Shown: positions 27,109 through 34,861, counted from the first letter of the stretch. The stretch: DNA of 64,000 nt from Catellatospora sp. TT07R-123 (GCF_018327705.1 NZ_BNEM01000001.1:4526001-4590000); one strand, 5' to 3'. Translations and numbers: made by a program. The notes: generated by a model not told the origin, from the letters alone.

Positions 27109-28389
27109 GTGAGCGAGGCTGTGACGACGGAGGAACAACCCGCGCCGGCCCCGCCCCGCCGTCGGTTCTTCATGGACACGCGGCCGCTGCGGCACCGGCC
27201 GTACCGGCGCCTGTGGAGTTCCACGATCATCACCGCCGTGGGCAGCCAGCTCACCGCCGTGGCCGTGCCCAAGCAGATCTACGACATGACGGGCTCGTCG
27301 GCCTGGGTCGGCATCGCCAGCGCCGCCGGCCTGATCCCGCTGATCGTCTTCGCGCTGTGGGGCGGCGCGATCGCCGACACCGTCGACCGACGCAAGATGC
27401 TGCTGTGCACCAACACCGGCATCGCGCTGCTGTGCACGGTCTTCTGGCTCCAGGCCGCGTTCGACCTCGGTTCGATCCCGCTGCTGCTGGGCCTGGTCGC
27501 GGTGCAGCAGGCGCTGTTCGGCATGAACATGCCCGCGCGTACGGCGTCGGTGGCCCGCCTGGTGCCCGCCGCCGAGCTGCCCGCCGCGGGCGCGCTCAAC
27601 TCGACCGTGATGCAGGGCGGCCAGATCTTCGGGCCGATGCTGGCCGCGGCGCTGATCCCCGTGCTCGGCCTGCCGCTGCTGTACCTGTTCGACGCGCTCG
27701 CCCTGTGCGCCGCGCTGTACGCGGTGTGGCGGCTGCCGTCCATACCCCCGCTCAGCGGCACGGCCCGGCGGGCCGGGCTGCGCGACGTGCTCGACGGCTT
27801 CCGCTACCTGGCCACCCACCGCCTGCTGCTGATCTCCATGGGCGCCGACGTCATCGCGATGGTCTTCGGCATGCCCCGGGCGCTGTTCCCGGAGCTCGCG
27901 CACACCGCCTACCCGGGCGTCGACGAGAACTTCGCGCTCGGCCTGCTCTACGCGGCGGTGCCGATCGGGGCGCTGCTGGGCGGCCTGCTCTCCGGCACCT
28001 TCTCCCACCTGCGGCGGCACGGCCTGATGGTGGCCGTCGCGGTCTGCGGCTGGGGTGTCGCGGTCATCGGCTTCGGGCTGAGCAGCTCGCTGTGGGTGGC
28101 GGTGTTCTTCCTCGCGCTGGCGGGCGTCGCCGACATGATGTCGATGGTGTTCCGGGGCGCGATCCTGCAGGCCGCCGCCACCGACGAGATGCGCGGGCGG
28201 ATGCAGGGCGTGCAGACGGTCGTGGTCGCGGGCGGTCCGCGCCTGGCCGACCTCGCGCACGGCGTGGCCGCGCCGGTCGCCGGGGTCGCCCTCACCGTCT
28301 CCGGCGGCGGGGTGCTCGTGATCGTCGCCATGGTCGCGATGGCCCTGGCCGTCCCGGCCTTCCTCCGGTATCACGGCCCGCAGCGCTGA
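27109..28389 (+). CDS. MFS transporter
   Basis: The 426-residue protein has about 12 hydrophobic helices, an R-P-L-R-H-R-P-Y-R-R-L-W entry before helix 1, and the MFS motif A region G-A-I-A-D-T-V-D-R-R-K between helices 2 and 3. It belongs to the group with multidrug or enterobactin-type exporters (MFS_3-like). The substrate cannot be predicted. GTG 27109 is the chosen start; the 114-bp upstream gap is shared with a divergent membrane protein. Confidence 0.9.
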   Translation: MSEAVTTEEQPAPAPPRRRFFMDTRPLRHRPYRRLWSSTIITAVGSQLTAVAVPKQIYDMTGSSAWVGIASAAGLIPLIVFALWGGAIADTVDRRKMLLCTNTGIALLCTVFWLQAAFDLGSIPLLLGLVAVQQALFGMNMPARTASVARLVPAAELPAAGALNSTVMQGGQIFGPMLAAALIPVLGLPLLYLFDALALCAALYAVWRLPSIPPLSGTARRAGLRDVLDGFRYLATHRLLLISMGADVIAMVFGMPRALFPELAHTAYPGVDENFALGLLYAAVPIGALLGGLLSGTFSHLRRHGLMVAVAVCGWGVAVIGFGLSSSLWVAVFFLALAGVADMMSMVFRGAILQAAATDEMRGRMQGVQTVVVAGGPRLADLAHGVAAPVAGVALTVSGGGVLVIVAMVAMALAVPAFLRYHGPQR

Positions 28390-28443
28390 CCTGGAACGAT
28401 GCTCTAAGGTGGGCGGTCCCACCCCCGCCGTGAACGGACCGCC

Positions 28444-29301
28444 ATGCACCTCACCCGCCGCAAGAAGATCATCATTTCGGTACTGGCGTGTCTGGTGCTC
28501 CTGCCCGCAGGCGTCGTGTTCGGGCTGAACCGCTACGTCAACGACACCGATGTGCCCCTGGTGGACAGCCTTCTCCCGGCAAACGAGCCCAAGCGGCTGC
28601 TGGCGATCTTCGCGCACCCCGACGACGAGATCACCGTCGCGGGCTCGCTGCGCGTCATGAGCGAGGAGCCCGGCGCCGACCTGACCCTGGCCTACCTAAC
28701 CCGCGGCGAAGCCGCCAACGTGCCCAAGTCCTCGCCGCAGGACCTGGCCGCCCGGCGCACGGTCGAGGTCGACGACGCCCGCAAGGCGCTGGGGGTGGAC
28801 CACCTCGAACTGTTCGACTACCCCGACAGCGGCCTGCCCGCCGCCGACCCGGCCGGGCCGAAGAAGGCGATCTCGGACCTGATCGACCGCTACCAGCCGA
28901 CGGTCGTGGTCAGCTTCGACAACCGGGTCGGCTTCTACGGCCACCCCGATCACGAGCAGGTCGGCATCTGGGTCGACCAGGTCCTCGCCGAGCGGCGACA
29001 CGAGGCGGGCTTCCCGGTGTGGCACTTCTACCAGGCCACCCTGCCCGAGTCGATGATCACGGTGGCGAAGAAGCTGTCGCCGACCTTCCGCGACATGTAC
29101 CCCGGCGACCCGGCTCAGGGCCTGCCGGTGCCGACCGCGGCGATGGCGATCGACGGCGTCGCCGGCAGCAAGCGGGCCGCGCTGGACGCGCACGTCAGCC
29201 AGGTCGGCGTGCTCCAGGCCGTGCAGCCGGGCTACGACAAGCTGCCGTCCTGGATCTACTTCCGCATCCTCAGCCGGGAGTACTTCACCCAGGTCTTCTG
29301 A
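28444..29301 (+). CDS. PIG-L family N-acetyl-sugar deacetylase, membrane anchored
   Basis: The 285-residue protein has a basic N-terminus and signal anchor (about 8-25) followed by a PIG-L/LmbE domain: A-H-P-D-D-E-I-T near residue 57 binds zinc and supplies the catalytic Asp, and G-H-P-D-H-E-Q-V near 162 supplies the other His. Family members deacetylate N-acetylglucosaminyl compounds (MshB in mycothiol, PIG-L in GPI anchors) or act on secondary metabolites. The anchor implies an extracytoplasmic substrate, unlike MshB. It follows the MFS gene by 54 bp and may be co-transcribed. Confidence 0.88.
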   Translation: MHLTRRKKIIISVLACLVLLPAGVVFGLNRYVNDTDVPLVDSLLPANEPKRLLAIFAHPDDEITVAGSLRVMSEEPGADLTLAYLTRGEAANVPKSSPQDLAARRTVEVDDARKALGVDHLELFDYPDSGLPAADPAGPKKAISDLIDRYQPTVVVSFDNRVGFYGHPDHEQVGIWVDQVLAERRHEAGFPVWHFYQATLPESMITVAKKLSPTFRDMYPGDPAQGLPVPTAAMAIDGVAGSKRAALDAHVSQVGVLQAVQPGYDKLPSWIYFRILSREYFTQVF

Positions 29302-29353
29302 CGCCGCTGCTCAGCGTCACAGATCGGACCGGTGGCACAAGTTCGGACCGGCG

Positions 29354-30295
29354 TCACAGGTCGGACGGGTCGGTGTTGGCGCCGCAGGCGAGCACGACGA
29401 CCCGCTCCCCCGGCGCCGGCCGGTACGCCCCGCTGGTCAGCGCGGCCAGGGCCGCCGCCGCGCCGTGCTCCACCGCGATGCGGCGGTCGGCCCACAGCAG
29501 GCGGCGTGCCTCGATCAGCTCGTCGTCGGTCACCAGCACGCTGGCCACCCCGTTCGCCACCGCGACCTGGTACGCGATCTCTCCGACCCGGCGGGCGCCG
29601 AGCGAGTCGACGGCCGCCCCGGAGACCGGCACGTCCACCGGGCCGCCCGCGGCCAGCGCCGCGTGCAGGCTCGGCGCGTTCACCGGCTCGACCGCGACCA
29701 CCCGGGCCCGGCCCGCCAGCGCGGTGGCGATACCGGCCATCAGGCCGCCCCCGCCGACGGCGACCAGCACGGTGTCGAAGCCCTCGGGCAGGTCGGCCAG
29801 CAGCTCCAGCCCGATCGTGCCCGCCCCGGCGACCATCTCGGGCTGGTCGTAGGCGTGGCAGTAGACGGCGCCCCGGTCGGCGGCGTGCTTGAGCGCCGCC
29901 TCGTGCGCCACCGCGTACTCGGCGCCCTGCTGCACCACCGTCGCGCCGAGCTGGCGCAGCCGCGCCACCTTCACCGGGGAGGAGGTCTGCGGCACGAAGA
30001 CCGTCGCGGGTACGCCGCACCGGCTCGCCGCGTACGCGAAGGCCAGCCCCGCGTTGCCGCCCGACGCCCCGACCACGCCCACCTGCGGATCCAGCTCACC
30101 GGCGGCCTGCGCCGCGAGCACCCGGTTGAGCGCACCCCGCGCCTTGAACGTGCCGGTGTGCTGCATGTACTCGCACTTGAGCCAGCCCGCGCCGGACAGC
30201 CCGCCCGGCTCCACCACCGCCACCGGCGTACGCCGCACCAGCCCGGCCAGCCGCTCCGCGGCCGCCACGACGTCAGCATTCGTGATCACATGCAC
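29354..30295 (-). CDS. PLP-dependent threonine/serine dehydratase-like enzyme
   Basis: The 313-residue fold-type II PLP enzyme has T-G-T-F-K-A-R-G-A near residue 48 with the cofactor lysine, G-A-S-G-G-N-A-G-L-A for phosphate/substrate binding near 81, and V-A-V-G-G-G-G-L-M-A-G near 170 for the PLP phosphate. It probably deaminates threonine or serine to the 2-oxo acid; it lacks the C-terminal ACT regulatory domain of biosynthetic IlvA. It is the gene immediately downstream of the tRNA array on the same strand. Confidence 0.9.
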   Translation of the reverse strand: MHVITNADVVAAAERLAGLVRRTPVAVVEPGGLSGAGWLKCEYMQHTGTFKARGALNRVLAAQAAGELDPQVGVVGASGGNAGLAFAYAASRCGVPATVFVPQTSSPVKVARLRQLGATVVQQGAEYAVAHEAALKHAADRGAVYCHAYDQPEMVAGAGTIGLELLADLPEGFDTVLVAVGGGGLMAGIATALAGRARVVAVEPVNAPSLHAALAAGGPVDVPVSGAAVDSLGARRVGEIAYQVAVANGVASVLVTDDELIEARRLLWADRRIAVEHGAAAALAALTSGAYRPAPGERVVVLACGANTDPSDL

Positions 30296-30370
30296 CGTCC
30301 CAGGGTCACCCCTCTGACGATAGTGCTCGCACAGCGGACGGCGGTGGATCGCGGTGGAGCGTGATCCAGA

Positions 30371-30447
30371 TGGAAGCCACGCCGGGAGTCGAACCCGAGG
30401 TCATCCGTTTTGCAGACGGAGCGCTCCACCCGGAACGCCGCATGGCT
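30371..30447 (-). tRNA. tRNA-Cys (GCA)
   Basis: The minus strand folds as a cloverleaf with acceptor AGCCATG/CGTGGCT, anticodon stem TCCGT/ACGGA, loop CTGCAAA and a TTCGACT T-loop. The 3' CCA is encoded (rc of 30371-30373). It is the last tRNA of a seven-tRNA array. Confidence 0.88.
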
Positions 30448-30452
30448 GTGCG

Positions 30453-30534
30453 TGCGGACGAAGGGATTCGAACCCCCTCAGCCGAAGCACCCGGTTTACA
30501 GCCGGGTCCGACTCTCCATCGTCGGCGCGTCCGC
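30453..30534 (-). tRNA. tRNA-Tyr (GTA)
   Basis: The 82-nt class II tRNA has acceptor GCGGACG/CGTCCGC, anticodon loop CTGTAAA between CCCGG and CCGGG, a long variable arm and a TTCGAAT T-loop. CCA is not encoded. Only 5 bp separate it from tRNA-Cys. Confidence 0.9.
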
Positions 30535-30547
30535 GTGTACCTGTACG

Positions 30548-30620
30548 TCGGGATGGCCGGACTCGAACCGGCGACCTCTCGCCCCCCAGACGAGCGCGCT
30601 ACCGACTGCGCCACATCCCG
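30548..30620 (-). tRNA. tRNA-Pro (GGG)
   Basis: Acceptor CGGGATG/CATCCCG, with the C1-G72 pair expected of tRNA-Pro, anticodon loop CTGGGGG and a complete T-arm. CCA is not encoded. Member of the tRNA array. Confidence 0.9.
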
Positions 30621-30661
30621 TTGCCGGGCACGGTCCGACCCCCGACCGACCGTGCCCGTCG

Positions 30662-30735
30662 TGCCCTGAGCAGGATTCGAACCTGCAACCCCCGGCTTCG
30701 TAGACCGGTGCGCTCTCCCGTTGCGCCATCAAGGC
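30662..30735 (-). tRNA. tRNA-Arg (ACG)
   Basis: Acceptor GCCTTGA/TCAGGGC with one G-U pair, anticodon stem CCGGT/GCCGG, loop CTACGAA and T-loop TTCGAAT. A34 would be converted to inosine to read CGN codons. CCA is not encoded. Confidence 0.9.
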
Positions 30736-30748
30736 TCCTGATCGTGCG

Positions 30749-30821
30749 TGGACCTGACCGGACTCGAACCGGCCTCCTCCGCCCTGCCGAGGCGGTGCTC
30801 TTCCATATGAGCTACAGGCCC
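30749..30821 (-). tRNA. tRNA-Ala (GGC) with C33
   Basis: Acceptor GGGCCTG/CAGGTCC contains the G3-U70 pair that defines alanine tRNAs. The anticodon stem CCGCC/GGCGG is perfect and the loop reads TCGGCAG, so the anticodon is GGC but position 33 is C instead of the near-invariant U. The D-stem GCTC/GAGC and T-arm are intact. Confidence 0.85.
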
Positions 30822-30861
30822 TCGGACCGGCCGCGGGTCCCCGTGGACCCCGCGGCCGATC

Positions 30862-31305
30862 TCAGCGCCGGGCCAGCGCCGCCCAGGACGGAGCCGCCGG
30901 GGTGACCCGCAGCGTCATCCGTGCCTCGACCGGCGTCCGGTCCCCCTTGCGCTGGTTGCAGCCGCCGCAGGCGGCCACCGTGTTGAGCCAGCTGTTGCGG
31001 CCGCCGCGCGAGCTCGGCAGCACGTGGTCGACGGTGCTCGCCGACCCGCCGCAGTACGCGCAGCGGTGCCCGTCGCGCACCAGCACGCCGCGGCGCGACC
31101 ACGCCGGGCCGCCGCTGAACCGCCAGCGGGTCACCACGTAGCTGACCAGCCGGACCACGCGCGGCATCGGGTACACCCCGACCGCCTGGTCCGGCTCGGC
31201 CTCGTGCACCACGGCCACCTGCCGCCACAGCATCCGCAGTGCGTGGCGCAGGCTGACCCGGTGCAGCGGGCCGAGGTCGGCGTTGAGTACCAGTACCCCG
31301 TTCAT
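30862..31305 (-). CDS. HNH endonuclease inside a tRNA array
   Basis: The 147-residue protein has an N-terminal ~65-residue helical part (V-L-N-A-D-L-G-P-L-H) and a C-terminal HNH domain (about 75-125): C-A-Y-C-G-G zinc pair, T-V-D-H-V-L-P-S-S-R-G-G with the catalytic His, N-T-V-A-A-C-G-G-C-N second zinc pair. HNH proteins of this size nick or cut DNA; free-standing ones can be homing enzymes. It lies between tRNA-Gly and tRNA-Ala on the same strand and would be in the array transcript, with only ~35-40 bp on each side. Confidence 0.93.
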   Translation of the reverse strand: MNGVLVLNADLGPLHRVSLRHALRMLWRQVAVVHEAEPDQAVGVYPMPRVVRLVSYVVTRWRFSGGPAWSRRGVLVRDGHRCAYCGGSASTVDHVLPSSRGGRNSWLNTVAACGGCNQRKGDRTPVEARMTLRVTPAAPSWAALARR

Positions 31306-31339
31306 CGGGTCACCTCCTGAATCGAGTCGTGATGTCGAA

Positions 31340-31414
31340 TGGAGCGGTAGCCGGGAGTCGAACCCGGATCTCTGCCATGGCGAGGCAGTGCACTATCCGT
31401 TGTGCGACGACCGC
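31340..31414 (-). tRNA. tRNA-Gly (GCC) with C33
   Basis: Acceptor GCGGTCG/CTACCGC has a C6-U67 mismatch; U73, typical of bacterial tRNA-Gly, is present and CCA is encoded. The anticodon stem CTGCC/GGCAG is perfect and the loop is TCGCCAT, giving anticodon GCC with C at position 33. D-stem GCAC/GTGC and the T-arm are intact. Confidence 0.82.
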
Positions 31415-31442
31415 CTGATTTCCTGGAAACTGCTGTATTACG

Positions 31443-31513
31443 TAGCCGATGCGGGACTCGAACCCGCTTTTCCGGGCTGAGAACCCGGGGGCCTACCCAT
31501 AGCCGAATCGTCC
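31443..31513 (-). tRNA. tRNA-Glu (CTC), first tRNA of the array
   Basis: Anticodon stem CCGGG/CCCGG, loop TTCTCAG (anticodon CTC), D-stem GGCT/GGCC and T-stem GCGGG/CCCGC are good. The acceptor GGACGAT/ATCGGCT has an A3-G70 mismatch and a terminal G1-U72, so it is somewhat degenerate. CCA is not encoded. Confidence 0.75.
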
Positions 31514-31539
31514 TTGGCGCCGCCTTGCGCGGCGCATCA

Positions 31540-31568
31540 CTCATTGCCATCCGCTGTGGAGTTGTCAA
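31540..31568 (-). promoter_or_regulatory. Candidate promoter of the tRNA array
   Basis: On the minus strand a consensus -35 TTGACA (31563-31568) and a weak -10 AATGAG (31540-31545) are spaced 17 bp apart. Initiation would fall about 20 nt before the 5' end of tRNA-Glu, so the whole array plus HNH could be one transcript. Confidence 0.55.
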
Positions 31569-31620
31569 ACGTCCGCGCCGCCGGTCTCCCGGAGCTGTCT
31601 GTGCAGGTGGTGCTGGGTGT

Positions 31621-31665
31621 GAAACAAGAAAGCCGCCCGCTCCCGAGATCCGGGTGCGGGCGGCT
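31621..31665 (-). terminator. Intrinsic terminator
   Basis: A perfect 10-bp stem (31631-31640 / 31656-31665) is followed on the minus strand by TTTCTTGTTT. It lies 21 bp past the stop of the small ORF at 31686-31817 and isolates it from the tRNA array. Confidence 0.8.
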
Positions 31666-31685
31666 GAAGCCGCTTCGACGACGCT

Positions 31686-31817
31686 TCAACAGCGTCGCGC
31701 ACCCCGATCCCGGCAGTCTTCACAGCCGGGTCGACCGGCGTATCGCACGGCGCCGGGCAGGACCGCATCACCACTGGGCGCGAGCCACAGCGGCGTGTTG
31801 TTCTGACGGCGGCACAT
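31686..31817 (-). CDS. Putative 43-aa cysteine-containing peptide
   Basis: ATG 31817 is preceded by GGAGAA at 6-nt spacing and the frame ends 21 bp before a strong intrinsic terminator, so this looks like a real small transcript. The peptide begins M-C-R-R-Q-N-N-T-P-L-W, ends in a C-x-x-C (E-D-C-R-D) and a final Cys, and has four Cys in total. It might be a metal-binding peptide, a leader peptide or a ribosomally made peptide. I do not recognise a family; a different overlapping frame is also open here. Confidence 0.4.
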   Translation of the reverse strand: MCRRQNNTPLWLAPSGDAVLPGAVRYAGRPGCEDCRDRGARRC

Positions 31818-32073
31818 GAGCGTTCTCCGGTCTGTTTCGGATGGTGTTCGTTCTTGGTGGGCATACCGTATGGGGCGGCCCGACATCGAGGCAACCTCAT
31901 TTTCGATCCCGCCGTATACCGTTCCGGGCGCCCGGCGGCCCTGCCGCCCCTTCTTGACCAATTGCCTGATGGCCACCCTGTACGGCGGCACCTACGCTCG
32001 CCTTCGAACACTTTCGATCTTGACAGGCGACGTCCCGACCTCCGGTCGGCGGCCTGATCATCGGGGGAATCCC

Positions 32074-34047
32074 TTGCTTCCACGCAATCGCCGACGAGCG
32101 GTGTTCGCCACCGCACTCGTCACCAGCGCATACGCTGCGCTCGCCGGCTCCGGAGCGGCCCAGGCCGACTATCCGGGCGCCTCCGGTCTGCTGACCGGCG
32201 TCAGTTCGTACACCGTCGTCAGCGATCCGGTCATCCAGCCCTGGTTCTGCAAGCCGTCGGGCGAGTGCTTCCGGCCCGATCCCCAGAGCGTCTCCTGGTC
32301 GCCCGACGGCAGCCGGGCCGTGGTCACCCACTCGCTCGGCGGCCAGATCATGACCGTCCGCTACGACGACGAGAACGCCACCTGGATGGTCGCCGACACC
32401 CTCCGGCTGGATGGTGGCCTCGTCACCCAGCGCATCGATCCGACCTACGTCGGCAGCGGCGACAGGTTGATCTGGACCGAGTGGGACCCCAGCCCGACCG
32501 CCGTGCGCCGACTGATGATCAGTTCCGGCACGGGTGAGAGCAAACCCGTCCGGTTCTCCCCCAACGACGGCAACCACTACGAGGACGCCGACGGCGGAGC
32601 CTCCGGCAAGGTCGTCTTCGAGCGGGTGACCCCTGCGGGCGCCAGCAGCATCTGGCTCTGGGACGGCACCGACTTCTCGAAGATCACCGACGGCATGGAT
32701 CCGTCCCTGTCGCCGGACGAGACGAAGGTCGCCTACATCTGCGGCGCCGAGGTGTGCACCGCGGACCTCGACGGCACCGACGTCCACCAGCTGACCACGG
32801 GCAGTCCCCAGTACGACCACGGCGACCACCCGACCTGGTCGCCCGACGGCACCACCATCGCCTACCGCTGGGCCAGCCCCAACTCCACGGACAACAACAA
32901 GGTCAGACTGCTGCCGGCGTCCGGCGGCGCCTGGACCGTGGCGGCGGGCGTCACCGGAAAGCCCGCCTGGCGACCGGTGCGCAAGGACAGCCTGGTCCGG
33001 CTCGCGGGTGTGGACCGGCTCCGCACGGCCGAGGCCGTGTCGCAGTCGTACTGGCGGACCGCGTCGAACGCCGCGGACAGGCGCCCGGCCGCGCGGTCCG
33101 TGGTGCTGTCCCGGTCGGACACCTTCGCCGACGCCCTGAGCGGCTCGGCGCTGGCGGCGGCCAAGCAGGGTCCGCTGCTGATGACCGCCACGACCGGTCT
33201 CAACGACAAGACCATCGCGGAGATCAAGCGGGTGCTCGGCGACGACACCACCGCCACGGTCTACCTGCTCGGCAGCACCGGCGCGCTGTCCGCGACGGTG
33301 GAGAACACGGTCAGGCAGCTCGGATACCAGGTCAAGCGCTTGGCGGGGGCGAACCGGTTCGCGACCTCGACCGCCATCGCGGACGAGATCGACCCGAACC
33401 CGGCGTACATCCTCGCCGCCACCGGCCTGAACTTCCCGGACGCCCTCTCCGCCGGTGCGGCGGCGGGCGGTCGCAACCGGCCCGGTTCCACCAAGCGCGC
33501 CGTCGTCGTGCTCACCAGCGACAGCACGCTGCCCGTCCAGACCAAGAACTACCTGGACGCGCACGGGTCGGCGCAGCTGTTCGCCATCGGCAGGCAGGCG
33601 GCGACCGCCGTCGCGCCGTACGAGAACCCCGCCGACGACAGCGACGGCTGGGAGATCTGGGGCGCCAGCCGCTACGAGACCGCCAGCGCCGTGGCCGACA
33701 CGTTCGGCAACGGAACGCAGTTCGCGGGCCTGGCCACCGGCGTGAACTGGCCCGACGCCCTCGCGGGCGGGGCGCTGCTCGGGACCCTCGGCAGCCCGCT
33801 GCTGCTCACCCCGGGCACGGCGCTCCAGCTGGACCAGTTCGCGCGGGCCAAGCTGAGTGAGGAGAGCGCGTCGATCTCGACCGTCCTCGTGTTCGGCAGC
33901 GCCGGCGTCGTCAGCGACGCTATCGCCGGCCAGGCGGCCACCTGGATCAGCGGACCGGGCGGGTACGCCAACGGCACGGCGCCGTCGCTCGGTGCCGCCT
34001 CGGCGGTGGGACCGCTCGCCCCGCCCCGCCACGTTCCCCAGCCCTGA
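32074..34047 (+). CDS. Secreted propeller protein with three cell-wall-binding (CWB2) repeats
   Basis: TTG 32074 after GGGGGAAT is the best start because it gives a signal peptide (R-N-R-R-R followed by a hydrophobic stretch ending A-Q-A). The 657-residue product then has a beta-propeller-like region (about 30-300, repeats of S-W-S-P-D-G and T-W-S-P-D-G) and three CWB2 repeats starting at R-L-A-G-V-D-R-L, R-L-A-G-A-N-R-F and W-G-A-S-R-Y, each with the F-A-D-A-L-S / F-P-D-A-L-S motif. CWB2 triplets attach proteins to anionic cell-wall polymers, so this is a surface protein with an unknown ligand-binding head. Confidence 0.88.
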   Translation: MLPRNRRRAVFATALVTSAYAALAGSGAAQADYPGASGLLTGVSSYTVVSDPVIQPWFCKPSGECFRPDPQSVSWSPDGSRAVVTHSLGGQIMTVRYDDENATWMVADTLRLDGGLVTQRIDPTYVGSGDRLIWTEWDPSPTAVRRLMISSGTGESKPVRFSPNDGNHYEDADGGASGKVVFERVTPAGASSIWLWDGTDFSKITDGMDPSLSPDETKVAYICGAEVCTADLDGTDVHQLTTGSPQYDHGDHPTWSPDGTTIAYRWASPNSTDNNKVRLLPASGGAWTVAAGVTGKPAWRPVRKDSLVRLAGVDRLRTAEAVSQSYWRTASNAADRRPAARSVVLSRSDTFADALSGSALAAAKQGPLLMTATTGLNDKTIAEIKRVLGDDTTATVYLLGSTGALSATVENTVRQLGYQVKRLAGANRFATSTAIADEIDPNPAYILAATGLNFPDALSAGAAAGGRNRPGSTKRAVVVLTSDSTLPVQTKNYLDAHGSAQLFAIGRQAATAVAPYENPADDSDGWEIWGASRYETASAVADTFGNGTQFAGLATGVNWPDALAGGALLGTLGSPLLLTPGTALQLDQFARAKLSEESASISTVLVFGSAGVVSDAIAGQAATWISGPGGYANGTAPSLGAASAVGPLAPPRHVPQP

Positions 34048-34058
34048 TCGACCGACGA

Positions 34059-34091
34059 GAAGGCGCCGCACCCATCGGGTGCGGCGCCTTC
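34059..34091 (+). terminator. Intrinsic hairpin terminator
   Basis: A perfect 15-bp stem with a 3-nt loop (arms 34059-34073 and 34077-34091) begins 12 bp after the CWB2 gene and is followed by TTC. Confidence 0.85.
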
Positions 34092-34163
34092 TTCACAGCT
34101 CAGAAAAGACTCTAGGCTGCACCGCCGACTGGTTCACAGCCTTCGATACAGCCTAGTTGTTGC

Positions 34164-34239
34164 TGGTGGAGCCTAGGAGAATCGAACTCCTAACCCCCGC
34201 CTTGCAAAGGCGGTGCTCTGCCAATTGAGCTAAGGCCCC
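34164..34239 (-). tRNA. tRNA-Ala (TGC)
   Basis: Acceptor GGGGCCT/AGGCTCC with G3-U70, anticodon loop TTTGCAA between CCGCC and GGCGG, and encoded CCA. Its position near gyrA is conserved in actinobacteria, and unlike the array tRNA-Ala it has the normal U33. Confidence 0.97.
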
Positions 34240-34268
34240 GGGGGACGGGTCAGAAGTCCCGTCGACTC

Positions 34269-34397
34269 TCAGCGGAGATCGGGGGCGGTCGTGGCCTCGT
34301 GCCACAGTTCCCGCTCGTCGCTGGCCGCCTTGAGCTTCTTGGCGACCAGTGCGATCGCGATGCCGACACCGGCGACGATCAGCAACTTCTTCCACAT
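34269..34397 (-). CDS. DLW-39 family small protein
   Basis: This 42-residue ORF starts M-W-K-K-L-L, has one hydrophobic helix (about 5-19) and ends E-L-W-H-E-A-T-T-A-P-D-L-R, the signature tail of the DLW-39 family. It lies between tRNA-Ile and tRNA-Ala next to gyrA, the conserved location of this family. The function is unknown; one membrane-spanning or amphipathic helix is likely. Confidence 0.9.
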   Translation of the reverse strand: MWKKLLIVAGVGIAIALVAKKLKAASDERELWHEATTAPDLR

Positions 34398-34420
34398 GGT
34401 GAGCACCTTACGCTCGGGAG

Positions 34421-34494
34421 TGGGGCTAGCTGGAATCGAACCAGCGACCTCAGAGTTATCAGCTCTGCGCTCTAACCGACTGAGCTATAGCCCC
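34421..34494 (-). tRNA. tRNA-Ile (GAT)
   Basis: Acceptor GGGGCTA/TAGCCCC, anticodon loop CTGATAA between CAGAG and CTCTG, and a standard T-loop TTCGATT. CCA is not encoded. Conserved neighbour of gyrA. Confidence 0.97.
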
Positions 34495-34618
34495 GTGCGC
34501 GACAACGAACCTTACCGCACTGTTCCGGCCTCTTCCAAACCGGTATCCCCTTCCGCGCGTCGCGCCTCCCCCCACCCCCACCCACCCCAACCCCAGCGGC
34601 CCGCCTCGCCAACCCTGG

Positions 34619-34681
34619 TGATCGCCGTTTGCGGTCACAACGTGCGCTCCAGCAGGCCAGATTGACCGGAACCGCCGATCA
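34619..34681. repeat. 63-bp intergenic palindrome, copy 3
   Basis: The left arm (34619-34637) is identical to that of copy 1 at 5571; the right arm TGACCGGAACCGCCGATCA (34663-34681) has three mismatches to its complement. The centre is 25 bp, as in the other copies. It lies in the 367-bp gap between tRNA-Ile and the DUF3566 gene. Confidence 0.75.
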
Positions 34682-34737
34682 TCACGCGGGCCGACCAGAG
34701 CGGAACCCTGGGCGGCGAAGGTGGCCGGAGACGGCAA

Positions 34738-34796
34738 AGATCGCGGGTTGCGGTCGTACCCGCGCCGAAGCGTGATACGACCGCGACCCGCGATCT
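34738..34796. repeat. Related 59-bp palindrome
   Basis: 21-bp arms (34738-34758 / 34776-34796) pair with one mismatch around a 17-bp loop. The arms share the GATCGC...GCGGTC / GACCGC...GCGATC framework with the 63-bp family. It lies 66 bp downstream of the DUF3566 stop and may terminate the gyr transcript. Confidence 0.7.
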
Positions 34797-34861
34797 GAGA
34801 GCTCGACCCACCCAGGCCAGGACGCCGGTGCCGGGCCACCGCGGCGGCGGCCCGGTAGCCG

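Noticed and set aside
26995-28617. Long minus-strand frame extending the small membrane protein gene
   Set aside because: It runs antisense through the MFS gene, whose membrane helices and MFS motif are clearly coding on the plus strand.
31818-32116. Minus-strand frame upstream of the small Cys peptide
   Set aside because: No ribosome site supports it and composition is not coding-like; the short ORF with its own ribosome site and terminator is preferred.
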